Source: SAR202 cluster bacterium (GTDB lineage Bacteria; Chloroflexota; Dehalococcoidia; Lucifugimonadales; GCA-2719675). Taken from it: a stretch of 64,000 nt of DNA. Positions within the stretch are counted from its first letter, which is position 1, and each line of letters starts with the position of its first letter. Position numbers and translations under genes: made by a program. Of the stretch, positions 44,201 through 53,075 are shown one piece after another. The notes below the pieces were generated by a model that made no database searches, had not been told where the DNA came from, and worked only from the letters and a program-made list of their open reading frames with translations. The stretch is taken from NCBI GenBank assembly GCA_009392295.1, contig VFGW01000006.1:62001-126000 (forward strand). The letters are read 5' to 3'.

Positions 44201-44961
44201 AGAAAATCACCCATTGATTGTATTTGAACTCCAGATTTTTTCAATTCTAAGTTAACTAATCTTGCTATCTCAGGAGCATTAGGTGTATCACCATGAATAC
44301 ATATAGTATCTGCTTGAAGTGCAATTTCTTCACCAGAAATTGCTTTAACAACCCCATCATTTACTATAGACAAAGTTCTCGCAATTACTTGATCAACATC
44401 ATCCAATACAGAGCCTTTTAATGATCTGGAAACCAAAGATCCATCAGAATTAACTGCTCTGTCAATAAAAGCTTCCCTAGCAACTCTAACGCCCATATCA
44501 TTTGCAACATCTACCCATGTTGAGCCAGTTAACGCAACAAGAATCAAATCTGAATTCACATCCAAAATTGCTTCACAAATATTCTTAGCATGAATGGGAT
44601 TGTTTACAGCTACATTATACATAGCACCATGAGGTTTAACATGTTGTATATTACCAGTTTTAGTAAAAGCCGACAACGCACCTATTTGATAAACAATATC
44701 TGCTTTAAGTTGATCAGGGCTAATTTCAATTTTTCTTCTACCAAATCCTACAATATCAAAATAACTAGGATGAGCTCCAACTTTCACACCATTTTCTTCA
44801 GCTAACTTCACTGTTTTTTTCATGTTTAAAGGGTCTCCTGCATGAAACATACAAGCAACATTAGAAGATGAAATATATCTGATCACTTCTGAATCATTAC
44901 CTAATTGATATATACCAAAGCTTTCACCCATATCGCAGTTGATATCTATTTTTTTAACCAT
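44197..44961 (-). CDS. pxpA: 5-oxoprolinase subunit A (PxpA, LamB/YcsF family)
   Basis: The 254 residues begin KKIDINCDMGESFGIYQLG, with NVACMFHAGDPLNMKKTV, VGAHPSYFDIVGFGRRKIE and HVKPHGAMYNVA, all diagnostic of the LamB/YcsF family. It is the subunit that hydrolyses the ring of 5-oxo-L-proline. It heads the leftward pxp operon. Usual relatives read CGFHAGDP; here the residue pattern is CMFHAGDP. The divergent oad-type genes start 226 bp away. Confidence 0.93.
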   Translation of the reverse strand: MVKKIDINCDMGESFGIYQLGNDSEVIRYISSSNVACMFHAGDPLNMKKTVKLAEENGVKVGAHPSYFDIVGFGRRKIEISPDQLKADIVYQIGALSAFTKTGNIQHVKPHGAMYNVAVNNPIHAKNICEAILDVNSDLILVALTGSTWVDVANDMGVRVAREAFIDRAVNSDGSLVSRSLKGSVLDDVDQVIARTLSIVNDGVVKAISGEEIALQADTICIHGDTPNAPEIARLVNLELKKSGVQIQSMGDFL

Positions 44962-45187
44962 AAACTCACATTCAAAAACATTAGAATTATTTATGTTATA
45001 TTAGTAAAACTATGTTGAAAATAAATAACAAAAATTAAAAGTTGTCATCAAATCAACACGATATATATTAACACAACAAAATTTATTACAAAATGATATC
45101 AATTTGTATTTGAATTAAGACTATATGTGATGATACTGTAGAATAATAGTTTAATAAAATTTGCATAATATCTTGGAAAAATAACCG

Positions 45188-45415
45188 ATGACATTAGATT
45201 CTGAAATCCTTAATCAAGCAATCAAATTAACCACACTTGGAATGGGTATAGTTTTTGGTTTGCTAATAGTTTTAACTTCAGTTGTTTATGCAATTGGGCT
45301 AATTAATAAAATTGAATCTCAAAAGAACAAAAAAAATGAAATTAAGAAAAATTATTCTATAGCAGCTTTTGCTGCAGTCTCTGCAATTAAAACAAGACAA
45401 TCTCAAGAAAAATAA
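45188..45415 (+). CDS. OadG-family sodium-pump decarboxylase gamma subunit
   Basis: The 75-residue protein has one N-terminal transmembrane helix (TLGMGIVFGLLIVLTSVVYAIGLI) and a charged tail (IESQKNKKNEIKKNY), then AAFAAVSAIKTRQSQ, matching OadG/MmdD. It anchors the carboxyltransferase to the beta subunit. The beta subunit and biotin carrier follow with gaps of 49 and 16 bp. No alpha (carboxyltransferase) gene is nearby. Confidence 0.75.
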   Translation: MTLDSEILNQAIKLTTLGMGIVFGLLIVLTSVVYAIGLINKIESQKNKKNEIKKNYSIAAFAAVSAIKTRQSQEK

Positions 45416-45464
45416 TATAAAATTTAACTATGTTAAAACCCATAAAATCTAAAATGGAAATTCA

Positions 45465-46610
45465 GTGCAAGAACTAATAAATTTCTTTAATTCTTCAGGA
45501 GCTTATTCAATTACTTGGCAACAGCTTGTAATGTTGTCAGTTGGAATTTTCTTTATATACTTAGCTATACAAAAAGAAATGGAACCTTATGAATTATTAC
45601 CTATTGGATTAGGTGTGATTATTGCAAATCTTCCTCTCACAAACATGCTTGCAAGCCCTGAAAATGCAGTTAATTATCAGGAAGCAGGTTTATTTGGAAT
45701 AATTTTCTATTACGGATTAGCTTTTTGGAATATATTACCTCCTATAATTTTCTTAGGAATCGGATCATTAACAGATTTTACTTCTCTAATTGCAAATCCA
45801 AAAACACTACTCTTAGGCGCAGCAGCACAAATAGGAATTTTTATAGCATTCTGGGGTGCAATACTAACAGGGCAATTTAATATTTCCCAAGCAGCATCTA
45901 TTGGAATAATAGGTGGGGCTGACGGTCCAACAACAATATTCCTATCCGCATTAATTGCTCCAGAACTTCTTGGAATTACAGCTGTAATAGCTTATTCATA
46001 TATGGCTACAATTGCTTTTATACAACCACCAATCATGAAACTTCTGACTACAAAAAAAGAACGTGGCATCATAATGGCTGCACCTAGAGAAGTTTCAAAA
46101 CTCGAGAAATTACTCCTACCACCTTTAGCAATGGTAATTATCATTCTGATTGTTCCAAAATCTGCACCTCTCATTTCTATGCTTATGATAGGTAATTTAT
46201 TCAAAGAAAGTGGTGTTGTACCAAGGCTAACAAATGCATCTTCAAATGAAATACTTAATATCGCCACAATTTTTTTAATGTTAACTGTAGGCACTCAATT
46301 ATCTGCAGAAAGAGTTTTTAATATCGAAACTTTGTTAATTCTATGTCTTGGCTTATTAGCATTTTCTTGTGGTACTGCTACAGGATTATTATCTGCAAAA
46401 TTTATGAACGTTTTTTTGAAAAAGAAGATCAATCCTCTAATAGGATCTGCTGGAGTATCTGCTGTTCCTATGGCTGCAAGAATCTCACACCACATTGGCC
46501 AAGAGTCAGATAACAAAGTATTTTTGTTACCTCATGCAATGGGCCCAAATGTAGCTGGTGTAATAGGCTCTGCAGTAGTAGCCGGAGTATTTGTATCATT
46601 TTTAGCTTAA
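45465..46610 (+). CDS. Sodium-translocating decarboxylase beta subunit (OadB/MmdB/GcdB family)
   Basis: The 381 residues form about ten membrane helices. The signature GIIGGADGPTTIFL holds the conserved Asp used for decarboxylation-coupled sodium transport, and HIGQESDNKVFLLPHAMGPNVAGVIGS near the C-terminus is typical. It decarboxylates carboxybiotin and pumps sodium outwards. The start is GTG as read by the track (AGTGCAAG); I keep it. The partner substrate (oxaloacetate, methylmalonyl-CoA or glutaconyl-CoA) depends on the alpha subunit, which is not in this window. Confidence 0.92.
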   Translation: MQELINFFNSSGAYSITWQQLVMLSVGIFFIYLAIQKEMEPYELLPIGLGVIIANLPLTNMLASPENAVNYQEAGLFGIIFYYGLAFWNILPPIIFLGIGSLTDFTSLIANPKTLLLGAAAQIGIFIAFWGAILTGQFNISQAASIGIIGGADGPTTIFLSALIAPELLGITAVIAYSYMATIAFIQPPIMKLLTTKKERGIIMAAPREVSKLEKLLLPPLAMVIIILIVPKSAPLISMLMIGNLFKESGVVPRLTNASSNEILNIATIFLMLTVGTQLSAERVFNIETLLILCLGLLAFSCGTATGLLSAKFMNVFLKKKINPLIGSAGVSAVPMAARISHHIGQESDNKVFLLPHAMGPNVAGVIGSAVVAGVFVSFLA

Positions 46611-46626
46611 TAATAGAAACTAATCA

Positions 46627-47061
46627 ATGAAAAAATATCAAAAACAACAACAAGTCAGAGTTAAATTCATGAATGATTGGTATGATGTTGAAATAATAGA
46701 CATTGATTCCAATCCAGCTAAAGTAGTAGTCAACGGAGTTCCTGTTGATGTAAAAATTGAAGAAAAGCCAATAATCCAAGAAAAACCTCAGCAAGAAAAA
46801 CCTAAAGTAATTCAAGAAAATAAATCAGATTCCAATCCTCATTCTGGGAAAAAGCAATTTAAATCACCTATGCCTGGAACAATCATTTCATACTCTGTAA
46901 AAGAGGGAGACACTATTATTACTGGAGATGAAGTCTGTATTTTAGAAGCAATGAAAATGCAACAATCTCTAAAAGCAGAACTTTCAGGAATAGTAAAATC
47001 TATAAATTTTCAACCTGGTGCACAAGTAGCTACAGACGATATCCTTGTAGAACTCGAATAA
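46627..47061 (+). CDS. Biotin carboxyl carrier protein of the decarboxylase
   Basis: The 144 residues have an N-terminal small beta segment (KYQKQQQVRVKFMNDWYDVEI), a Pro/Lys/Gln-rich linker (about 45-75) and a C-terminal biotinyl domain (SPMPGTIISYSVKEGD) with EAMKMQ and Lys110 as the biotin site. The domain layout matches the carrier subunit of sodium-pump decarboxylases. It lies 16 bp after the beta subunit and 20 bp before the transaldolase. Confidence 0.9.
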   Translation: MKKYQKQQQVRVKFMNDWYDVEIIDIDSNPAKVVVNGVPVDVKIEEKPIIQEKPQQEKPKVIQENKSDSNPHSGKKQFKSPMPGTIISYSVKEGDTIITGDEVCILEAMKMQQSLKAELSGIVKSINFQPGAQVATDDILVELE

Positions 47062-47081
47062 ATAACAGATAGGCATTCTAA

Positions 47082-48191
47082 ATGATTTCAAAAACTGTCA
47101 ATCAAATTAAAAAAACAGGACAATCCGTTTGGTATGATGATTTATCTAGAGAACTGATTTTATCTGGTAAATTAGAAAAACTTGTCCAACGTGGAATTAC
47201 TGGTGTCACTTCAAACCCTTCAATATTTAACAAAGCAATATCATCTGGGAACGAATATGATCCTTCATTAATTAAACTAAGTCAAAAGAAATTTAACATA
47301 GAAGAAATTTATGAGAGTTTAACTATAGAAGATATAAAAAATGCTGCTCAAATCCTAAAACCAGTTTATGATAAAACTAATATGCAAGATGGGTATGTAT
47401 CACTAGAAGTAAATCCACATTTTTCTAATGATATATCTTCTACAATCACTGAAGCAAAAAAACTATTCGATATATTAAACCAACAAAATGTAATGATAAA
47501 AATACCAGCAACAGATGAAGGTATTGAAAGTGTCGAATATTTGATTTCTGAAGGTGTAAATGTAAACATTACTTTAATATTTTCATTAGAAAAATATAAA
47601 AAAGTTAGAAATGCATACATTAAAGGCTTAACAAAACGTTTAGAATCTGGAAGAAAAATAAATGAAATTGCTTCTGTTGCGTCATTTTTTATAAGTCGTG
47701 TAGATACTAAAATAGATCCTTTAATTGAATCAAATAATAATTTATCTCAAACTCAAAAAAACAAATTATTAGGTACTATTGCTATTTCAAATGCAATAGT
47801 AGCTTACAAAGATTTTATTAGGGATTTTTCAAGTGAAAAATTTGAAAAATTAAAAGAAAATGGTGCAATGGTACAAAAACCACTTTGGGCAAGCACTAGC
47901 ACAAAAAACCCTAAATACAGCGCTACTTATTATGTTGAAAACCTATGTATGAAAAATACTATCAATACAATGCCAAAAGACACTTTTGAATCAACTGAAA
48001 AAGGATCGCTTAAATCAGTAAAATCATCCCAACATAATTCAGAAAATAATATCGATTTACTACAAAATAACAATATAAATCTTGATAATATTACACAAGA
48101 ACTTTTAGATGATGGTATAAAATTATTTGAAGATTCATATGACGAACTAAAAAAAAATATATCTCAAAAATTAAATTACTTAAACTCATAA
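47082..48191 (+). CDS. tal: Transaldolase
   Basis: The 369-residue aldolase of the pentose phosphate pathway moves a dihydroxyacetone unit between sugar phosphates. It has SVWYDDLSRELILSGKL and GITGVTSNPSIFNKAI near the N-terminus, MIKIPATDEGI with the Schiff-base lysine and ASVASFFISRVDTKID. The length and SNPSIF motif fit the long bacterial type often seen in actinobacterial and Chloroflexi genomes. It lies in the same operon-like run as the decarboxylase genes, 20 bp after the biotin carrier. Confidence 0.9.
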   Translation: MISKTVNQIKKTGQSVWYDDLSRELILSGKLEKLVQRGITGVTSNPSIFNKAISSGNEYDPSLIKLSQKKFNIEEIYESLTIEDIKNAAQILKPVYDKTNMQDGYVSLEVNPHFSNDISSTITEAKKLFDILNQQNVMIKIPATDEGIESVEYLISEGVNVNITLIFSLEKYKKVRNAYIKGLTKRLESGRKINEIASVASFFISRVDTKIDPLIESNNNLSQTQKNKLLGTIAISNAIVAYKDFIRDFSSEKFEKLKENGAMVQKPLWASTSTKNPKYSATYYVENLCMKNTINTMPKDTFESTEKGSLKSVKSSQHNSENNIDLLQNNNINLDNITQELLDDGIKLFEDSYDELKKNISQKLNYLNS

Positions 48192-48206
48192 AAGGATATC
48201 AAAAGC

Positions 48207-49094
48207 ATGTACAAAATAGGCTTCTTAGGTTCAGATAATAGCCATGTCGAAAAATTTTGTGAGATCCTAAATTTAAGTAATCATAAAAAATATTGGGCTG
48301 AAAGTGGAGTGAAAGTTACGGGTATTTGGGGAGAAGACAAAGATTTAACAAAAAAAATGGCAACCTATGGAGAAATAGATAAAATAGAAACTAGCCCAGA
48401 GAATCTTGTAACAAATAGTGACATAGTTTTTGTAATTACTAGACAGCCAGAAAAACATTTCGAATACGCCAAATTTGCTATAGATCAAAAAAAACCTCTA
48501 TTCGTTGAAAAACCAGTGACTCAAACGGTAAGTGAAGCCAAAAAACTTATCGACCTTGTAAAAAAATCAAACATTATCATGACATCCTTTTCAACATTAA
48601 GATTTTCATCAGATACACAAAATCACATCAATCAATTAAACAAAATTGGTCCTTTAACTTACGGAAATTATTTGGGGCCTGCATCAAAATATAAAAGTCT
48701 CCTATTCTATGGAATCCATATAATTGAATTAATGCTACATATTCATGGTGATGATATAGAACTTATTAGTGCTGTAGAACATCCTAGAAATGCTGTAGAG
48801 TCAAATGTACAAGCATTATGTCAGTATAAAAATGGTTCTTTAATCTCGCTTTCATTTATTGGAAAAGGTGTCTACCAATTTCAAATGACAGGACTAAGCA
48901 AAAATGGTGTGGTAAACACTCAAATCAATTCTGATGATTTCTATGAACAGGGAATGAAAAAACTAATTCCAGTTTTAACTAATAAAGAAAAAAACCCTGT
49001 GTCGTTTGATCAAATGATTAGAAGTATACAAATTGCTGAAGCAATAGAAGTAAGTCTAAAAAATGGTGAAGCAGTAAATCCCAAAGATTTATGA
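48207..49094 (+). CDS. Gfo/Idh/MocA-family NAD(P)-dependent oxidoreductase
   Basis: The 295-residue protein has a Rossmann-type start (YKIGFLGSDNSHVEKF), DIVFVITRQPEKHFEYAKFAI and the family motif KPLFVEKPVTQTVSEAKKLI with the catalytic Lys-Pro. The C-terminal half is the alpha-beta dimerisation domain. It likely oxidises a sugar, inositol or related polyol; the substrate is not evident. AAAGGA precedes the start. Its last 6 nt overlap the end of the convergent secA gene. Confidence 0.85.
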   Translation: MYKIGFLGSDNSHVEKFCEILNLSNHKKYWAESGVKVTGIWGEDKDLTKKMATYGEIDKIETSPENLVTNSDIVFVITRQPEKHFEYAKFAIDQKKPLFVEKPVTQTVSEAKKLIDLVKKSNIIMTSFSTLRFSSDTQNHINQLNKIGPLTYGNYLGPASKYKSLLFYGIHIIELMLHIHGDDIELISAVEHPRNAVESNVQALCQYKNGSLISLSFIGKGVYQFQMTGLSKNGVVNTQINSDDFYEQGMKKLIPVLTNKEKNPVSFDQMIRSIQIAEAIEVSLKNGEAVNPKDL

Positions 49095-51716
49095 CTCTGT
49101 AGCACAACATTTTTTATATTTTTTACCACTCCCGCAAGGACATTTTTCATTCCTGCCAACTTTTTTATTAGAATCTAATCCCTGATGACTTTTTTGTGAC
49201 TCAACAACACTAGACATCACACTTTTTTTACTTATCTTTCTAACACTATTAGTCTTAATATTTGAAGATAAATTTATTGAATCCCTTATAGAAAAAATTC
49301 CCCTCGCTATATCATGTTCGATTCTTGCTAACAAATCTTGAAATTGATCATGTGCCTCTTTTTTGTATGCAACTAAAGGATCTCTTTGACCAACAGCTTG
49401 CAAACCAATTCCTTGTCTAAGATTTTCCATGGAAGTTAAATGAAACACCCAATGTCCATCAATAATATGTAACAATAATTGCTTTTCAAATTCTCTCATT
49501 TGATCATCCCCCGCAGCATTTTCAGTTTCATAATATAATTGCTTATATGAACTAAAAAGCAAATCTTGGATCTGATCCGACTCTAAATCTTGTAATTCTG
49601 TAATCCCAGGTACTACATGACTATTATTTAAAATACCAGAAACTTCTTTAATCAAGCTTGGAATATCCCATTCTACTTTTGATAATCCGCTAGTGTAATT
49701 ACCCACAATTTCCGAAATTTCTTTTTCTACTATAGAAAGTATATGTACTGTCAACTTTTCCGAATTTAAAATTTTTTCACGTTCAGAGTAAATTATAGTT
49801 CTATGTGCATTAACTACGTCATCATATTCAACTAAATTCTTTCTTATATCAAAATGATACCCTTCTACTTTAACTTGAGCACTTTCTATTTGACGTGTAA
49901 TCATTTGATTTTCTATAGGAATATCTTTATCCATTCCAGCCATATCCATAAATTTACGAATTGTATCTCCACCAAATCTTTTCATCAAATCATCATCAAG
50001 AGCTACAAAAAATCTAGAATTCCCAGGATCACCCTGTCTACCTGCTCTTCCTCTAAGCTGGTTGTCAATTCTTCTAGCTTCATGTCTTTCAGTCCCAATA
50101 ATATGCAATCCGCCTAAGTGTAGAATATTTTCATGGTCAGTATTCCATTGGTCTTGAGAAATATTCAATGATTCAGGATTACCCCCCAAAACAATATCAG
50201 TACCTCTACCTGCCATATTTGTTGCAATAGTCACTGAAGATTTTTTCCCAGCTTGTGCAACTATCTCGGCTTCTTTTTCATGTAACTTCGCATTCAGCAC
50301 TTGGTGAGGAATATTTTTCGTTTTTAACAATCCACTAATCAATTCAGACTTAGCAATATCAGTTGTCCCAACCAAAACAGGAATTCCATTGCTATAAAGT
50401 AACTGAATCTCAGATACAACAGCATTATATTTAGCTTTTTGATCTCTAAATATAAGATCATTCTTATCTTCTCTAAGCATAGTCTTATTTGTTGGGATTT
50501 CAACAACATCAAGCTTGTAAATTTTATGAAATTCTTCTGATTCAGTTGCCGCAGTACCAGTCATTCCTGACAATTTAGGATACATACGAAAATAATTTTG
50601 AATCGTAATTGAAGCAAAAGTCATGGTTTCACGTTGTATAGACAAATTTTCTTTAGCTTCCAGTGCTTGATGAATTCCATCTGAATATCGCCTTCCATAC
50701 ATTAATCTACCTGTAAATTCATCGACAATCACAATACTTCCATCTTTAATAACATATTCAACATCTTTTTTGTATAGCGCATTTGCCTTTAGCGCATTTT
50801 CAGCAAAATGAACTAATTTTAAATTGTTATAATCATATAAATTTGAAACATTTAAAAGTTGTTCTAAACGAGAAATACCTTCTTGAGTTAAAGAAACGGT
50901 TCTATGTTTTTGTTCGATCACATAATCAGACTCCGGTGATAAATTTGATACCAACCTAGAAAATCTTTTATATTCATTAGTTGATTCTTGAGCAGGACCA
51001 CTTATAATCAATGGAGTTCTAGCCTCATCAATTAAAATATTATCTACTTCATCTACAATTGCAAAATTCAGAGGTCTTTGAACTCTATCTTCAAGATTAG
51101 AAATCATATTGTCTCTTAAATAATCAAAACCAAATTCACTATTCGTACCATAAGTAATATCAGCATTGTATGCTTCCTTACGAGATATTTCTTTCAACTT
51201 TTCTTGCCCTTCAATTGAAGAGTCATATATATAAGCAGTTTTATTCTGTAAAGCAGCTGTAGATATTCCTAAAAATCCAAAAACCGAACCCATCCATTGA
51301 GCATCCCGTTTAGACAAATAATCATTCACCGTGATCACATGAACCCCTTTAGATTCAAGAGAGTTTAAATATGCAGCTAAAGTTGCAACCAAGGTCTTAC
51401 CTTCACCAGTTTTCATTTCTGAAATTCTACCTTGATTAAGTACTATACCTCCCATTAATTGAACATCAAAATGTCTCTGCCCTAACACTCTTTTAGCAGC
51501 TTCTCTAACCAAAGCAAAAGCTTCTGGCAAAATTTCATCTAAAGATTCACCACTTTGAACTCTCTCTTTAAACAAAAAAGTAGTTTCGAATAATTTTTCA
51601 TCTGGAAATTCTTGGTAAAATTTTTCTAAGCCATTAATTTTTTCAATTATTGGCTGCATTTTATTTAACAAACGATGATTGGATCCTGGGAAAAATTTTG
51701 ATAGTCCACTAAGCAT
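49089..51716 (-). CDS. secA: SecA preprotein translocase ATPase
   Basis: The 875 residues have all SecA landmarks: SGESLDEILPEAFALVREA, GMKTGEGKTLVATLAAY-type Walker A (MKTGEGKTL), VDEVDNILIDEARTPLIISG, the preprotein cross-linking segment, TIATNMAGRGTDIVLGG, RIDNQLRGRAGRQGDPG and a C-terminal zinc motif CPCGSGKKYKKCC. It drives protein export through SecYEG. GGAG is found upstream of the ATG. It lies 56 bp after prs on the same strand. A convergent oxidoreductase overlaps its 3' end by 6 nt, so no room remains for a separate terminator. Confidence 0.97.
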   Translation of the reverse strand: MLSGLSKFFPGSNHRLLNKMQPIIEKINGLEKFYQEFPDEKLFETTFLFKERVQSGESLDEILPEAFALVREAAKRVLGQRHFDVQLMGGIVLNQGRISEMKTGEGKTLVATLAAYLNSLESKGVHVITVNDYLSKRDAQWMGSVFGFLGISTAALQNKTAYIYDSSIEGQEKLKEISRKEAYNADITYGTNSEFGFDYLRDNMISNLEDRVQRPLNFAIVDEVDNILIDEARTPLIISGPAQESTNEYKRFSRLVSNLSPESDYVIEQKHRTVSLTQEGISRLEQLLNVSNLYDYNNLKLVHFAENALKANALYKKDVEYVIKDGSIVIVDEFTGRLMYGRRYSDGIHQALEAKENLSIQRETMTFASITIQNYFRMYPKLSGMTGTAATESEEFHKIYKLDVVEIPTNKTMLREDKNDLIFRDQKAKYNAVVSEIQLLYSNGIPVLVGTTDIAKSELISGLLKTKNIPHQVLNAKLHEKEAEIVAQAGKKSSVTIATNMAGRGTDIVLGGNPESLNISQDQWNTDHENILHLGGLHIIGTERHEARRIDNQLRGRAGRQGDPGNSRFFVALDDDLMKRFGGDTIRKFMDMAGMDKDIPIENQMITRQIESAQVKVEGYHFDIRKNLVEYDDVVNAHRTIIYSEREKILNSEKLTVHILSIVEKEISEIVGNYTSGLSKVEWDIPSLIKEVSGILNNSHVVPGITELQDLESDQIQDLLFSSYKQLYYETENAAGDDQMREFEKQLLLHIIDGHWVFHLTSMENLRQGIGLQAVGQRDPLVAYKKEAHDQFQDLLARIEHDIARGIFSIRDSINLSSNIKTNSVRKISKKSVMSSVVESQKSHQGLDSNKKVGRNEKCPCGSGKKYKKCCATES

Positions 51717-51772
51717 TTATTGAATATACTCCAAATTATTATTCGAAATTAAAATAAAATTTATTCAATCAA

Positions 51773-52723
51773 TTAATGACCAAACATAGCACCTACAGAC
51801 AACCCAGAGTGAATTCTAGTAATAGCCTCACCAAGCATGTCTGAAACAGAAACCACTTTCAAATTAGAAATCATTTTACTAGGTGGTATTGGTAAAGTGT
51901 CTGTAACAATAATTTCTTCAATATCACTTTGAGCTAGTAAATCAGCTGCATTACCAGATAAGACAGGATGAACAGCACAACAATATATCTTATTTACACC
52001 GAATTTTGTTAAAATTTTTGAGGCAGCAATTACAGTACCCCCTGTTCCAATCTCATCATCAACTATCAATGCACATTTACCTTTAACATCCCCAATCAAA
52101 TTAACTGCTTCTACAGTATCTTCATTACCATATCTTTGTTTTTCAATAATAGCCATAGGAGTATTTAATATATCAGCTAAATCATGTGCACGTTTAGCAG
52201 CTCCTACATCAGTAGCTACAACAACTAAATTTTTAATATCTCTATCTTGGTATTGTTTAGCAAGCAATGGAATAGAAGTTAATTCATCTAAAGGAATATT
52301 AAAAAATCCTTGAATTTGCCCAGCATGTAAATTCATAGTGAGTACTCTGTCGGCACCAGCTGTGATAATAAAATCAGCTATCAATCTAGCTGTAATAGCG
52401 ACTCTAGGTTGATCTTTTTTATCAGTTCTACCATAAGCATAGTAAGGAATCACAACAGTTATCCTGCCCGCAGAAGCTCTCTTTGCCGCATCTATCATTA
52501 TAAAAAGTTCCATTAAGTTATCATTAACTGGAGAAGAAATAGGTTGCACTAAAAAAACATCTTTTTCACGAACATTTTCTCGTATCCTAACAAAAGTTTC
52601 ATCATTACTAAACTTAAAAACTTCAGATTCACCCAAAGGGATTTTTAAATATTTACAAATATCTCGCGCTAATTGCGGATGAGAGTTGCCAGAAAAAACT
52701 TTAATTTCATCAAATAATGACAT
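51773..52723 (-). CDS. prs: Ribose-phosphate pyrophosphokinase
   Basis: The 316-residue enzyme makes PRPP from ribose-5-phosphate and ATP. It has VFSGNSHPQLARDICKYL, FSNDETFVRIRENVREKDVF, VIPYYAYGRTDKKDQPR (flexible-loop motif), NLHAGQIQGFF and the PRPP-binding loop ALIVDDEIGTGGTVIAA. The length and motifs fit the class I bacterial form. It lies upstream of secA in a likely operon. Confidence 0.96.
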   Translation of the reverse strand: MSLFDEIKVFSGNSHPQLARDICKYLKIPLGESEVFKFSNDETFVRIRENVREKDVFLVQPISSPVNDNLMELFIMIDAAKRASAGRITVVIPYYAYGRTDKKDQPRVAITARLIADFIITAGADRVLTMNLHAGQIQGFFNIPLDELTSIPLLAKQYQDRDIKNLVVVATDVGAAKRAHDLADILNTPMAIIEKQRYGNEDTVEAVNLIGDVKGKCALIVDDEIGTGGTVIAASKILTKFGVNKIYCCAVHPVLSGNAADLLAQSDIEEIIVTDTLPIPPSKMISNLKVVSVSDMLGEAITRIHSGLSVGAMFGH

Positions 52724-53075
52724 ATAAACACCAACTAGTAATTTTTATACAATATACATCTAATTGATACAACTATGCACTAATTTAATTAGTGGTTATT
52801 AAGAAAAAACAAAAATTATGATTTAAATAATTACTTTAAGTAAAATTATTTAATTTTTTCTTGAATCTAAATAGTTATTTATATGAATTCAACAACTATT
52901 TTTTCTTTCTATAATATTGATTATTTATATCAAAAATGCTACACTTTATTTGCTTTTGAAAGCACAATTTTTTGTCCAGCAAGTGCTGAATTACGCAATT
53001 TTACTATTAGGGCTAAACTAATTTTGACTTACAAATCTATAAAGATTGAAATTTTAAAAAATCTGTGTGATCACC
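52724..53075. other. 352-bp divergent region between prs and gltA
   Basis: It contains the gltA promoter at 52917-52945. The track ORF at 52883-53086 spans this promoter, has no ribosome site and overlaps the gltA start, so I do not count it as a gene. The remainder is AT-rich and includes no recognised prs promoter. Confidence 0.5.
52917..52945 (+). promoter_or_regulatory. Promoter of gltA
   Basis: TTGATT (52917-52922), a 17-nt spacer, then TACACT (52940-52945) preceded by TGC as an extended -10. The start point would be near 52952, leaving a leader of about 120 nt before gltA. No riboswitch fold was recognised in the leader. Confidence 0.6.

Noticed and set aside
44590-44805. 71-aa plus-strand ORF inside pxpA
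   Set aside because: It is an antisense shadow of the conserved LamB/YcsF coding sequence.
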